Source of the DNA: Channa striata
Lineage: Eukaryota; Chordata; Actinopteri; Anabantiformes; Channidae
Length of the DNA stretch: 64,000 nt
Reading direction: 5' to 3'
NCBI GenBank assembly: GCA_033026295.1
Contig: CM065189.1
Span: 14,364,203-14,428,202 of the forward strand
Below, one piece after another: positions 51,301-62,745 of the stretch. The notes beneath the pieces were generated by a model. That model was not told the origin of the DNA, ran no database searches, and was given only the letters and a program-made list of their open reading frames with translations. The position numbers and the translations under genes were made by a program. Positions within the stretch are counted from its first letter, which is position 1; each line of letters begins with the position of its first letter.

Positions 51301-54300
51301 TGGTACGAATGTTGTGGCCTATCAGTGCACAGCAAATACGAAATATCATGTGCAGTACTGCAAGTGTAAAATCCATGTGAAACAGGTTTACTAGTTTATG
51401 CTTGGGGCTGAAATTAAATTAACAATATAAGATTTTTAAAATCAGCAGCTAAAACCTAAAGTTCCTCACATAGGCCTATTATAATTTGACTAGTCAAGGC
51501 ATTTGATATTGTACTGAGAAAAAATTAGGATAAAAGTAGAAAATTTTCATCAACAGTGAACATGACATGAACATACTCTATAACTAACTCCAAATGTGTT
51601 TGTCTTCACGTATATTCACAGAATGGCCGTCTAAAAGACAGAGTAAGTGTCCCCATGTAAACAGAACCAGCACTGTGTGCAGCAGTGTATCTCTTCAAGG
51701 AATCAAGCTAACTCTAAATATAGACTTTGTTCGACTCTGCACCCTCCCCTTTGTGTCTGACAAACACACACATACTGTGCACACATGCACAAATACACAC
51801 ACATGTGCCATGATGCCTCTTCTCTGTTTTGCTCCATTCCAACACTCGCTGCTTCTTGCATTTCGATGTCTAACTCTGGGCCAGGACGGTATCAAACATG
51901 AAGCAGTTGGAACATTTTAACCCTGGGAGCGTGGCCTTACAATGTCACTGGATGAGAACTGACTCCTAATTTCCTCTGGTTTAATAGGATGAGATGAAGC
52001 GACTGGATATGTGAGTGTGCGTTTAGGCAGAGAAAAGGAAAGTGGCCATATGGGGGGCAACCCCATGGGAAGTCACCCAGGGCACAGGGCACTACGGAGG
52101 GCAGGATATTGGCTGTGAGGCCAGAGAATGACAGAGGACAAAAAGAGCAACAAGCAAATACAGTGGAGGGGCAGAGATGAACATAGAAGGAACAGCTGGC
52201 AGTGTGCTTGTTGCAGGTAGAAAAAACAGCTGTTAGCATCAAAGCTGTTAGCAATGAATTTATGGCTTTGTACACAGCTCTGCAGCAGAGGAAAAAAAAC
52301 AGAGAAGGAGGCACAAACAATGGCACGGCCAGAGATAAAGCAACAGATGCAGGAGGGTGGTCTGTGGTCTGACAGTCCTGACTGAGGCAAGATGCTCACG
52401 GGAAACTCGGGACCACATTAAACAGGCCCTTTGTGCCTCTGCTTGGAGCCATTTGTTCTCTGAAGCATTACTTTGAAAAATATATTTAAACGCTCGTGGT
52501 TGAAATTGGAAAAGATGCCAGTCTCTGCCCTTGTTTGGTGAAGTTTACACCGGCTTTGTTATATATGTGTGGGCTAATAAATACACAAAATTGGTTAACA
52601 GAAACCCAGAGGGAAACTTTGTGAAACCTACCAAATTTGACACTGAAATTAATCATATCCACAATGAAGGGGCACAAATGAAAATTATAAAATCCAGTAG
52701 GATTATTACTTATAACTTCTATGACATGTTCTGCTCAATACATGAATAAACTATCACTCCATCTGACATAAGGAAACAAAGCACACGACTTCTCACAAAA
52801 AGCTGTGGTACTTTCACGTTTTACCTAAAAGTGATTTTAGAGATGTTTTGCTTTGAAAACAGAACCAAAAAAAAAAAACAATCTCTAAAAGTATTACCCA
52901 TTGAGTCACACGTCAGCACAGTTTATTTCAGGCTACCTGTGGTTGAAATTGCAATAAACATTCATGCCTCTCACGAAAACACTGAGTTTATTATAGGCCA
53001 TGGAACCCCCTGGAGAAATAAATGAACCAATGTATCAGTGTATGAGTGAAGCACAAACATGCCGCAGTGGAAATGTGGCGCCCTTAAAAGCTGGCTGCTT
53101 GCTAGTGATGTGTATGGTATCATATATCGTGTCATATGGCATCGTCCACTTTGGTCAATCGCACTCATTAGCAAAGGGTCTAACTCTGCAATACATGGTG
53201 AATTTAGGGCAGGTTTTCCAAAACGTATGTTTGCAAAATGTGCCTTTACTCTGTGGCTCCCCCAGTGTTGTTATAAGCTTGAGCATTAAAGCATGCGTCT
53301 AATGCTATATCAGGATGCAACACTTGAAAAGAGCAGTAAAAAAATGTAAGAAATATGTTATTCTGTAGCAATGCAAACACAGAGAGATAAAATAACAAAA
53401 AGAAGTCAATGTCAAATCCATGTGTCAGCCAGTATGGAGGGGATTATGGACATTCTGGGAGTTTACATTTCCACCGAGTGTCAACAGAAGCCTTGTAAGG
53501 ATGAAACTGTTGCGGATGTACACAAGGATACACTGAGCACTGTCCAAACACTGAGGAGCGCAGGGTTAATAAAGCCACTGTGCATCAGTGGCATTTGGCA
53601 GATGAAAACATGCTGTATGGAGTCATTATTATTTGTTTGACACTATCAAAGATTGATGTAGCACATCAAACAAGCCAACTAACCATCAAAGCAGCAGGGC
53701 TGGTTCAGGAGCGAGGGCTTGGTTAGAGTTGTCACGGTGCGTGCTGTCAGGCTCACACCGCATGACACTTGTGTTTCTGCTGAAGGTTTGCTGTTTGCTT
53801 TTGATTCACATTGCAGAACTGGTCCAAATGTGTTTGGCTCTCAGGTTACAACAGGTGTCCAACAATCGTCAGACTGGATCTGCACATATATTAAAGTGTG
53901 TGACTAGACATTCGCCAGTCCTCTCTCTTTTGTGGATACAGTAAAACACATTAGCTGCTTTGAGAAGACGGCCTCAGATGAAATTCAGTTGTCTGTTTCT
54001 GCCTACAAATGTCAAATCCATTAAGGAATGCAGTGGTTCTCCTTATGAAAGGGCTGCACAGAGACCAACAAAAGACACAGTTAGCCTGTGAATAGTTTTG
54101 TCTGAGTGAAGGTGAAGCAGGCCACAGAACAGGCCAGTTAACCTCTGGTGCATCGGAAGGTCAAAAGGTCAAAAGCGAGAACCCCAAACCCTGCTCTCAC
54201 AGACAAATCATATGAGCCAACCTGGCAAGCGAGGACAGATACACCGGGGCAGTGCAGATATCATCTAGACAGGTCGACAGATAAATGCACTTGTTTCCAC

Positions 54301-57300
54301 AACATTAATTTGGCTCTAACATTTCATTGCAAGTATCAAGTTGAGAGTGATTTGATTTTTTTTCCACATGTTCCCATGGTTCATGTTCAATACAATAAAC
54401 AACAGGGTTGCTTAGAGATAATGTTTAAATCCTTTATGTTTCTTGACATTGGGCCGAATTGTACAGGATTACTAAACTGAATGCTCGACTAGGATTAGTT
54501 TTCATTCATTTGCCATTTATTTCATACTAATCACCCCTGTAATTTTCCAGCCCCGTGTGGAAAATTGCTTGTTTTGAACAACTCAAAAACCAAAGACAAA
54601 AAAAATTAGCATCCAATAAGCTGAAAACAATTAAAGGTTGGTACTAAATGTTTGTCTAAAATGTGACTTAAAATGCAAACATTTTTTTTATTGGCTGAGC
54701 TATTGTTTCAGCTTCATCAGCAATATTACATATGTTACATACCAACAGCAAAATGTGCCAGTTTCTTGCATGTTTTTACATATCTAACGCCAGCATTAAT
54801 CAGACAGACATAAACACATTAAATGATCTAAGAAATATGCATTAACTAAAACTAAATACATCACTACAACTTCAAACTATCCAACACTATAACCTATACT
54901 TAATAGTGTGTAGTCCAACCTATTCTTAGAAAGAGGACATTTGCAGGACTGAAAATTAAATGTCAGTCTTGTTACAGAAATGCCACTCTCCAGTTCATCA
55001 CTTTGTCATTTTCAAGTAGTGACTGAGAGGCTCGCCGTCTCAGCTGGAGGACTTGACCCTCATTTTATAGAAGCTGAAGTTTAATAATTGATAGCTAAAC
55101 ACATATTATAAAGTGGGGACCTTTCTCTCTTTGAATAGCTGGGGTATAACCAATCACCTTCTTCTCAATAAGGCAGACATTATTTATTTAACAGGTTCAG
55201 GCATAGATTTATGATGGAATAAGAGGCAGTGGTCATTTGTTTGATGGTGCAGGCAGAAGAGCCAGAGCACTGTTTGCATGTGATAATCCCTTTCACGCTG
55301 TACTGCTGATGTTTTTATAATTATTTCATGTATGTTCTCCTTAACCATAAGCTGTGGCAGCACTAATGAGGCAGGATGAAAATGACAACTTGCTGTGAAA
55401 GCAAAGGAGGGGGTTGGCGGACACGCTGACAATAATGTCAGGTTATGCAAAAACATGTTAAGCTGTCAACACTCTGACACCTCGGACTGACTCATTACCG
55501 AGCCTGGTTGCACCCAAGAAGGAGCAAATGCTTTCAGCCAGAAAACATCCTGCATCTCACCTCTGTGAGAGGAGATCACAGCAGAAGTGTGGGTGTTGGG
55601 CTGTTGTTGGATTTACATGCAGACATGGGTTAATATGCATGCTTCCATATGTGAACGTTTCCCAGACATAGGCCCCTGCAGGCACATAACACTGTGAGCC
55701 ATAAAATGATTTATCAGTATCATAAGTAATGCTTCAGTAAAGACCTCTGTATCTCTTATTCACGCTGACACTCTCAAGAGGAGAGCTTCTGAATCAGTGA
55801 GATCAGACCCCTCGCATAGAAGAGTGTTTATCTTTAACTCTCCAACAGAGATATGCTGTCTTCTGTTTAACAACGCTATGATCCATAGAGAGGACTTCCG
55901 ATCAAGTTAATGTTGAGTTACATTTTGCATTTGTTTGACTCCTATCTCACTGAGTAGATTAAACAATCATCATCATCAGTCGGATTCTTCATAAAGCGAC
56001 AGTTGATTTTAAAGGAACCTTGTGCTGTTTTTGACCACAAGTAGCACTGTGGAGCAAATGTTTTTCAAGAGGCGGTCTCCATTTTGTTTCTATGCAAAAC
56101 ATCTACATGAGAGAACTTCATAATATTCCAATGTTGCTGTGAATCCTGGCTGTAACATTAAACTTAACAACAAACCAACAAAGGCAGCAAAGAAGTAAAC
56201 TGCAAGCAAGCAAACAGGAAAGTGAACAATGCAGGGATTAAAATATTTAAATATTGGTTTGCAAATGTTTTATGAGGAAGTAAACGCACATGTGTGAGAC
56301 TTCAGGGCTGCACATAACTTTTTGTATGTTTAACTTTTTTTGCATTTTTTCCACAGGCCACCTTTACTTCAGTGTTTTTAGAAACGTTCAACTTGGTCTA
56401 TGGACAGACACAGAAAATCTTCCAAGGAAGTTTCAAAGTCACCCAGACAGCGAAGTATGCACAGAAGACCGACTCCTAAAAAATACAATGAAACAGAAGA
56501 AAAGTCAGATAACTGGGTGACACAGGATCTGTTACCTGGACACTCGCGGCCAGAGTCAGACCTTGGCAAAGCCCTAAGTTTCCACATTAGATGAGGAATT
56601 CTGAGAGTTGCAGCATGCTGAAACTCTAAATAGGAAATCCACCTTCAAAGTGAGGCTGGTAATTTGGAGGCTGACCGGAGCCAAACTATTTTTATATACC
56701 TGTGTGCTTTGTTCGTTATTCCTCTTTTCGTCTGCTTTTTTATTGTTTGTCCCATCTGTTCTGTAAAATTCGCTTTGTCCTGAGCTTGAACTTGAATGCT
56801 CAACACTGTTCTTTTACTTCCTATTTGCTGAACTGATTTCCACCAACAGGCCTGTTTTTAGAAGCTCTAAGCAAAAGCTAAGCAAAGGCTATTTTAATGT
56901 CCAATTATCCTTATGATAATTATTTGAAATGAGATATTTTCAGACAAAGGTTTGGCAGAAGCACACAGCTATTCCCTTTGTGGTTCTATGCTGGCAAACT
57001 CGCTATGTTCTAAAATTAATAAAGACATTATTACTCTAGCCATATTTTCTTCAGGCGTGACTTAGATGCGTTATGACAAAAGTAACACAACCCTAACTGT
57101 GCATAAACAAATAAATTCACGTTTGCAAAACAGCAAACAAATGATGAGCAGGATGGAAATAGTGTTGCGGCATGAAAATGAAGGTCACGAACATTTGGAT
57201 ACAATAAGAATGATGAATATGCCCTGCAGACTGAGGTGGTGCAATGGCTCATAATAACAAGACAGCCAACAGGCCCCTCTCTTGTTTGATTTGCTACATC

Positions 57301-57477
57301 AAAGAACTCAAAAGTGTCAAACATGACAGACATAAAAGACAAAAAGAAAAATCTAGATTAAACGTGATAACTTATGCATGCATCAAGAACTATCCTTTTG
57401 TATTTAATAAACTGTGTGCACACAGAGCTTGTCATACTGTATGTGAATGACTCAGGTTTCAGTCAATTTTGTTTTAC

Positions 57478-57509
57478 CTTGGCACTGGAATCCTTGTTTT
57501 CCGAAGCCC
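57478..57509 (-). CDS. prkca: PRKCA exon 2: 32-nt micro-exon inside C1A
   Basis: This 32-nt exon on the minus strand is far too short to stand out as an open frame. It encodes the last base of Trp56, then GFGKQGFQCQ, and the first base of Val67. It supplies Cys65 of the C1A zinc finger. The acceptor is a pyrimidine tract ending TTTTCACAG, the donor is CAAG|GTAAAA, and the phases are 2 in and 1 out. Human PRKCA has a 32-nt exon at the same place. Reading phase joins perfectly with exon 1 (2.1 kb away) and exon 3 (40.2 kb away). Loss of this exon would shift the frame and break the finger, so it should be constitutive. Confidence 0.97.
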
Positions 57510-57749
57510 CTGTGAAAACAAACAAGACTGAATTAATAAGACGTACACTCCCTCAGCCACATCCGTTCATTTATCCACACACACATACATTCATTTATTC
57601 CAGATAGAGGCGGTTTTAACATTTTGCTGGTGGCATATATCATCACCTCCCCGCCAACCAAATAAACAGTGCTACAAATTATCTGGACATTGTTGTGTTT
57701 TTCACAAAAAGTGAAATATTGACTTTACACAGTGATCTATTATACAATA

Positions 57750-58084
57750 ATGCACTTCCAGCTTCATGTCAACAGAGCAGCAAACGCCCTTCCTGTTCCC
57801 AAATAGCATATTCCTCCTGTACAAAGCTGCATCGGTGGTTTTCTGAGCATGACAGTGTGGAGGAACTCTGACCATAACTCCATCAAAGACCTTTGGGGTG
57901 AAGTGTGAACCAGGCCTCATCAGCCACCATCAGTGTCTGACCTCACTAATGCTTTTGTGGCTGCCTCCAAAATCTGCAGGCATTTTTAGCAGCAGATTAA
58001 CACCCACGGCTCTGGAATGAGCTGTTGGACCATCACATATGGGTGTAATGTCCGGGTGTCCCCATGCAGTTGACCGCATAATTG
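57750..58084 (+). mobile_element. Tc1/mariner remnant: transposase C-terminus and 3' end
   Basis: The plus strand contains GTGTGGAGGAACTCTGACC, CATCAAAGACCTTTGGGGTGAA, CATCAGTGTCTGACCTCACTAATGC and TTTTGTGGCTG. The last two read SVSDLTNAFVA, compared with SVPDLTNALVAEW of a common teleost Tc1 transposase tail. CATATGGGTGTAATGTCCGGGTGTCC then leads into the element end. Internal stops show it is dead. It lies in PRKCA intron 1, close to exon 2. Confidence 0.75.
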
Positions 58085-58612
58085 TTTCTGCTGTGAAATG
58101 GCTGGTTTTCAGGTGGGAAACTATTTTATTAGAAAAGTGATGCCAGCATGTAAATATAAACAGTACAGTTGCATTGAATGAATACAATTTTCAGAATTAA
58201 TGTAAGATTCATGTATTTTAGATTAAATATCTGACTTTTCTTGTTCACCACCTGTACAACTCAAACTTAAAATAAAACCTGAGCGAAATACTGAAAAAAA
58301 ATGAAAAATTCATACAAATGAAAGCCCTGAAACTGATTACGCAACAGAACGTGAACTAAAGGCTCCAAACAAAGAAAGCAACAAGTTGTTTCCCACAAAG
58401 TTTCAGAATTTGTTAAGAACGGGTCACAGTGTCAAGTCGTCAAAAGGTGATACAATAAGTCACCAGTTATAAAAGGGCCTGACATCCCACTCCCACCTGC
58501 TGAGCAGCAGAGGACTGTAGACGTGGGCGCACTTCTACCAAACCGTCTGCAAGTTTACTTCTCCCACACAAGAAAGCGGATAAACACTCCATAAAACACT
58601 ATATGTACTATA

Positions 58613-58642
58613 TATATATATACATATATATGTATATATATA
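58613..58642. repeat. 30-bp perfect TA-rich palindrome
   Basis: An alternating TA tract interrupted symmetrically by CATATATATG, so the 30 bp are self-complementary. It could extrude as a cruciform. It is in PRKCA intron 1. Confidence 0.9.
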
Positions 58643-59595
58643 CACACCAATGTACAATAAATGCAGACTAAACTGAAATCTGAGGTTATGTTCAATTATA
58701 CTCTGTGACTTTTAATGGAGTAAATGCTGTGCCAGACGGAAAAGGGGGAGAAACAAGTGGACAGTGAGCTAAATAAGCTCCTCTAACATGAATAAGTATA
58801 ACATTCATAATCTAATGTTTTGTCACAGTTTCCATGCCGTACACATGCTCTGCCCCCGAGCCACCACTGGAAAGAACTACAGGATAAAGGCAAAAGTCAG
58901 CGCCGGCTGAATAGCATGAGCACAGGTTCAACCTTTCACACGCTGTTAGCAAAGTGCTTTTCCATATCTCATTTTTCATGAATACATGATTGAGGCTCAG
59001 TTCAAACTCGTGGTTCTCATTGGAAGGTTTACAGAGTTGAGCTATGTGGCAGGAAGAGGATCCTATTAGTCATGCAGAGACTTTAACCGGCTCCGAGCTC
59101 GGCAGCTGCACAACAGCAACATGTTAATCAGGGAACACAAGAAGACCAGTGGACTTTAAACAGCAGCTCATCTGTGGACAGCGGCGGACAGGTGTTCTCG
59201 TCTTTCTCTGTACAGTTCTGGGATTTTCTGGGCCAGAGGACAGTCAGTGGAAGTTCTGCAGAATTCAACACCGCCCGTGAAATCCCACTCCTGGATCAGA
59301 GAGGAAAAACCCCGGAGCAAGAAAAGTTTCAGTCCCTCTCCTGCAAATATTCATTGCGTCCAACGCTCCACTAATATCATAAACAGCAGCATAACTCCGC
59401 CCATGCGGGGCTGCCCGGACAGAACCTCGACGAACCGGGATTCCCTGGGGGTGAGAGGGACCCGCGGACGACCACGTCCTGCCACTTTGTCCGCAAGAAA
59501 GTGCGAGGAGCGGCCGAGCCGCCGGACTGAAAAATGAAAGTTAGCCCGAACTCATCCAGAATGCAACAGGCAGCAGTCGGCGGGCGGAGACTCAC

Positions 59596-59762
59596 CAGAT
59601 GAAGTCGGTGCAGTGGCTGCAGAAAGTCGGCTGCTTGAAGAACCTGGCGATGAATTTGTGGTTCTTGATTTCGTGGACGTTTTTCTGCCTCAGAGCACCT
59701 TTACGGGCGAACCTGTTCGCTACGTCCGCGGGGGACGACTCGTGGACGCTCACGTCAGCCAT
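59596..59762 (-). CDS. prkca: PRKCA exon 1: start codon, pseudosubstrate, first half of C1A
   Basis: First coding exon of conventional protein kinase C alpha, a cytosolic Ser/Thr kinase recruited to membranes by calcium and diacylglycerol. Read on the minus strand it gives 55 codons plus two bases of Trp56. It begins MADVSVHESSPADVANRF, then carries the pseudosubstrate FARKGALRQKNVHE (about residues 18-31), in which Ala23 occupies the phospho-acceptor position. It ends in the first half of the C1A finger, with His35, Cys48 and Cys51 as zinc ligands. The DVANRF and HKFIARFF segments fit PKC alpha better than PKC beta, which has Thr in the second. The start is supported by the family-typical MAD beginning and by an in-frame TAG upstream at 59784-59786. 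The variable N-terminus is about two residues shorter than human. The donor reads TG|GTGAG (phase 2). Which teleost duplicate this is (prkcaa or prkcab) cannot be told. Confidence 0.97.
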
Positions 59763-59783
59763 GTCCCGTGTACAGCGCTCGGG

Positions 59784-59996
59784 CTACAGCTCTGCTCTGC
59801 CGCGGTGAAGTGCGTCTCGGTCGGTGCGGGGCAGACGCGGCGCTCGCTGCGTGTGTTGTGTGTGTGTGAGGGCTTCCCCCGCCCGTCCGCGCGACTCGGC
59901 AGCTCCGCTCACGGCTTCGCGCGCCGTGAGTCCGCCGCCGCGCCGCGCACGCACTGCATCCGGCTCCCCCTTCAAAGTAAGAGCCTCCTCTTTCAT
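59784..59996 (-). other. Upstream ORF in the putative PRKCA 5' leader
   Basis: A minus-strand ATG at 59996 opens 70 codons ending at TAG (59784-59786), 21 nt before the PRKCA start codon and in the same frame. It would lie in the mRNA only if transcription starts upstream of 59996, which is unknown. The composition (Arg, Ala and Gly, plus a His-Thr patch) simply reflects GC-rich DNA, so the peptide itself is probably not functional. The stop does show that PRKCA translation cannot extend N-terminally in this frame. Confidence 0.35.
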
Positions 59997-61672
59997 GCGG
60001 GCGTGTGACGAGGTTCCTCATGAACACGTACGCCCGGTGGCTTCTGTACCACAGACTGAAGGAAATCAGTTCAATAATCCATTCAATATGTTTCCATCTG
60101 ACTGATGCGTTAGCAGGAAATAGAGCCATTGCATGTTTCATAGCACACTGTCTCTGGCAGAGGTTTGTCTCTTCTCATTCTCGTTCTCTCTGCAATGTTT
60201 TCAGTTTTAGCAACAAGAAAAAGAAAAAATCCTCCAACTTTATATGTTGAGCTCATTTATCCTGAGTCATTTTCTACTTTCGAGGTCTGTGCACAACTTC
60301 CTGGAGACTTTATGAACCCTCTTTTGGGGATGAGGCCCTGGTTGTTCCGGACTGATGAAGGCCCCTTTCAGTGCACGAGTTGCCCTTCAGACACATGACA
60401 GTTCAGTTATTACACTGCTCCAACACAATTTCCTCTCAGTTAATTGCCACTTTTTGCTCCCGAATATATGGCAGCATTTACATTACTTTTGTATTTGTAT
60501 GTCGTTTGTATGTTTCATCCATGTTTTGATATGATGTGATTTGATATTTCTTTCGTTGTGGTTGTTTATTTCAATACCAGATTGCAAAAGAAATTTCTAC
60601 TGGGATAAAAAGTACAAAGTTCATCTTTCTTCCGACTGACACGTGGTCTGTTGGCTTGATTTTGCTGTTTGGGTGGAAACTGGTCCAAGTTCTGTCCAAA
60701 CTCAGAAGAAACCAGAGAAAATGACTTACTGCCCATTGGACCAGGTCAGACATTTTTCTATTTACTGGTCTGTGACGACAGTTTTCAAAAGAAATGAAAC
60801 TCTGTTGCCAGAAAAGCCTCTGAGTCAAATGTGGGAACAAGCGTGTAATGATGAGTGCATTTAAGACACAGATAGTCTACTTTTATTGGAATAAAGCCAG
60901 CCAAACCTTCTTTCCATCGGGGATTGGGGCCTGGAGGGCAGAAATATTTAAGCTATTCGATTGTTAAATCATCCCAGCACATCTTTATTTCCATTTTCAT
61001 ACACTGATCGGTCTTAACCACCAAATAACAAGCCTTCAGTACAATACCACAGTGTTAGTGTTATTTATACATTAGACATGAAATACTAGTGCAACTTTCA
61101 ACTCAAAGTAAGTTCCAGCCACACTAATTGCTAGGTAGCAAAAACGTCACTCAGTTAGAGGAATGTACTGAAATTATTTAATATTTCAAATTATTTTCAA
61201 ACTGAAAACCGAAATTTTTTAATGCAGTTTTTATGTCCACCTTTTTGAGTCAACCCAGTAACGCCTCTCAGCATTATACAATATAAATCATCAACATTGA
61301 CTTTAAGAAGCGTGACGTTTGCAGGCGTGTTGGATTGTACTAGGGCCAAATAGCAAGTAGCAAGTGAGTGTGTAACTGAGCGGTTGCTTGAAAAGTGTCC
61401 GTGTTGTTTGCCTGTATCTGCGCAGCCTTTAATCGGAGTCACAGTCGCAGAGGTGAACCCAGGGCCCGTCGTCTAACTATTCATGAAAGCAACACAAATG
61501 ATCAAACAGGGTCCGTGGAACCTTTGTGCATACCCAGTCTTCCCCGGAGAAACAGAAGACGCTGTGTATGACATTCCCTGCCCACAGTGTCTTAGCTCCT
61601 TGGAGAACAACTGTCAGCATTCAGGTCACATGCATTAATGAACTCTCCCAGACGACGGCTGCTTTGGTTTTG

Positions 61673-61702
61673 GTTTTTTCTTTCTTTCTTCTTTCTTTTT
61701 TT
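61673..61702. repeat. CTTT-rich tract
   Basis: An imperfect (CTTT)n / poly-T tract in the intergenic region. Confidence 0.85.
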
Positions 61703-61894
61703 ATGGTGATCAAATGGTTGAGTGGCTGTTACCCATGTGTTTCAGTCACAAAGGGTTTTTTTTTTTAATAAATTGTAACAGCTGTTTAGTCTCAAGCCTC
61801 TGGATTTGATTGGTATATCAAATGGATTCTACTCCAGCAGAGATCCACGGTCATTTTATTTCTGACACTGACTTCCTCTTCACACTGACGTGTT

Positions 61895-62035
61895 GTGTCG
61901 AACTTGACGCTGCTTCGCTCGGCTTCCTCCGGCTGATGTGACGCAACAGGAGCGGCTGCAGGAGGGAGGAGGCCGCTGGTCCCGCTGCAGGAATCTGGGA
62001 TGGAGGCGCCATCGTGTGGAACAAAAGCGCATCGC
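61895..62035. other. Isolated GC-rich patch, role unknown
   Basis: A patch of about 140 bp that is richer in G, C and CpG than its surroundings, including GGCGCCATCGTGTGG and runs of CTGCAGGAGGGAGGAGG type. It could be a distal regulatory element of either flanking gene, a non-coding first exon, or an old repeat. No coding potential is recognisable. Confidence 0.3.
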
Positions 62036-62723
62036 ACATTTTGAGCTGAGCTCCTGTTTCACCCGTGCATACATTGGGATTTCCACTGTTTCTGTGTTAA
62101 TTATTCATTCAAGAAACAACTGACAAAAATCTGTGTGATGTCTGAAAACAAACCAATTAATATTCATAAATATTCATTACTGAATACATGAAGAACTCCC
62201 CTCTTGACTAATATTGGACCAGTGTTAAAGGTATATTACAAACAGCTTTCATGGAGTGTTATGTGAACAGGTTCAATACACCGAGAATTGTTCCGAAATA
62301 TAACGTAGTTGGTTATAAAAATTGTATGTCTTATACGGATGAATATTATTTGTCTTCTTATTCACACAATTTTCTGCTGCTGATGAACATTTTCTTACAG
62401 ATGGCTCGCCACCCTTTCTGACTTGCTATTTCTCAAGCTTTTCTAAGTTTACCCATTCCCATGGGGTCACTGACCAGCCGAGCAGCTTGGCCATTTCAAT
62501 CTATCTTATGTGAAAGACAGATATTTGCGAAACCCCAAATCACTGCCAAGCTCACTAAAAGCACTGCAGTATTAAAGAGATATGACACTGCATTCAAATA
62601 ATGCAGCTTATCTGCCCGGTAGAAGCCACCTGTGAAGGGCACGCAGCATTACAACCCAAGTCATTTAACCCAATTAGATATTGTGTAATTTTTTGTGATT
62701 ATGCTTCTGCAGGTCCAAGAGTT

Positions 62724-62745
62724 TTATATATATATATAAATATAT
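62724..62745. repeat. (TA)n tract
   Basis: A short TA-rich tract of about 22 bp in the intergenic region. It is too far from any recognised start to call a TATA box. Confidence 0.8.

Larger units (their letters stand above)
17263..57477 (-). other. prkca: PRKCA intron 2 (40.2 kb, gene-poor)
   Basis: This interval between exon 3 and exon 2 contains no open frame I can recognise as a real gene. Frames here are short, mostly under 130 codons, and lack domain-like composition. Identifiable contents are a repeat cluster at 21.4-21.9 kb, a Tc1 end plus LINE reverse-transcriptase remnant at 23.3-24.1 kb, short dispersed repeats near 26.5, 32.5 and 51.1 kb, and GT microsatellites at 30.0, 34.4, 37.2 and 44.4 kb. 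The rest is ordinary AT-rich intronic sequence. Enhancers may be present but cannot be seen without cross-species alignment. Confidence 0.88.
57510..59595 (-). other. prkca: PRKCA intron 1
   Basis: A 2.1-kb GT-AG intron between exons 1 and 2. Its 5' end, next to the promoter, is CpG-rich (about 59395-59595). The middle holds a 30-bp TA palindrome (58613-58642), and the 3' part holds a degraded Tc1/mariner remnant (57750-58084). I see no further coding sequence. A short CA-rich patch and the pyrimidine tract precede exon 2. Confidence 0.9.
59395..60010 (-). promoter_or_regulatory. prkca: CpG island: PRKCA promoter and 5' leader
   Basis: About 600 bp that is strikingly GC- and CpG-rich against an AT-rich background, spanning exon 1 and the 250 bp upstream of the ATG. 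Runs such as GCGCGCCG and CCGCCGCCGCGCCGCGC occur at 59915-59950. A GC box (GGGCGGGGG on the minus strand) lies near 59876-59884. No TATA box is obvious, as expected of a CpG-island promoter of a broadly expressed kinase. The transcription start cannot be fixed from sequence; it is probably within 59780-60010. Confidence 0.8.

Noticed and set aside
59755..60141. Long frames on both strands around the PRKCA start
   Set aside because: GC-rich DNA has few stop codons; only the PKC frame shows family conservation.
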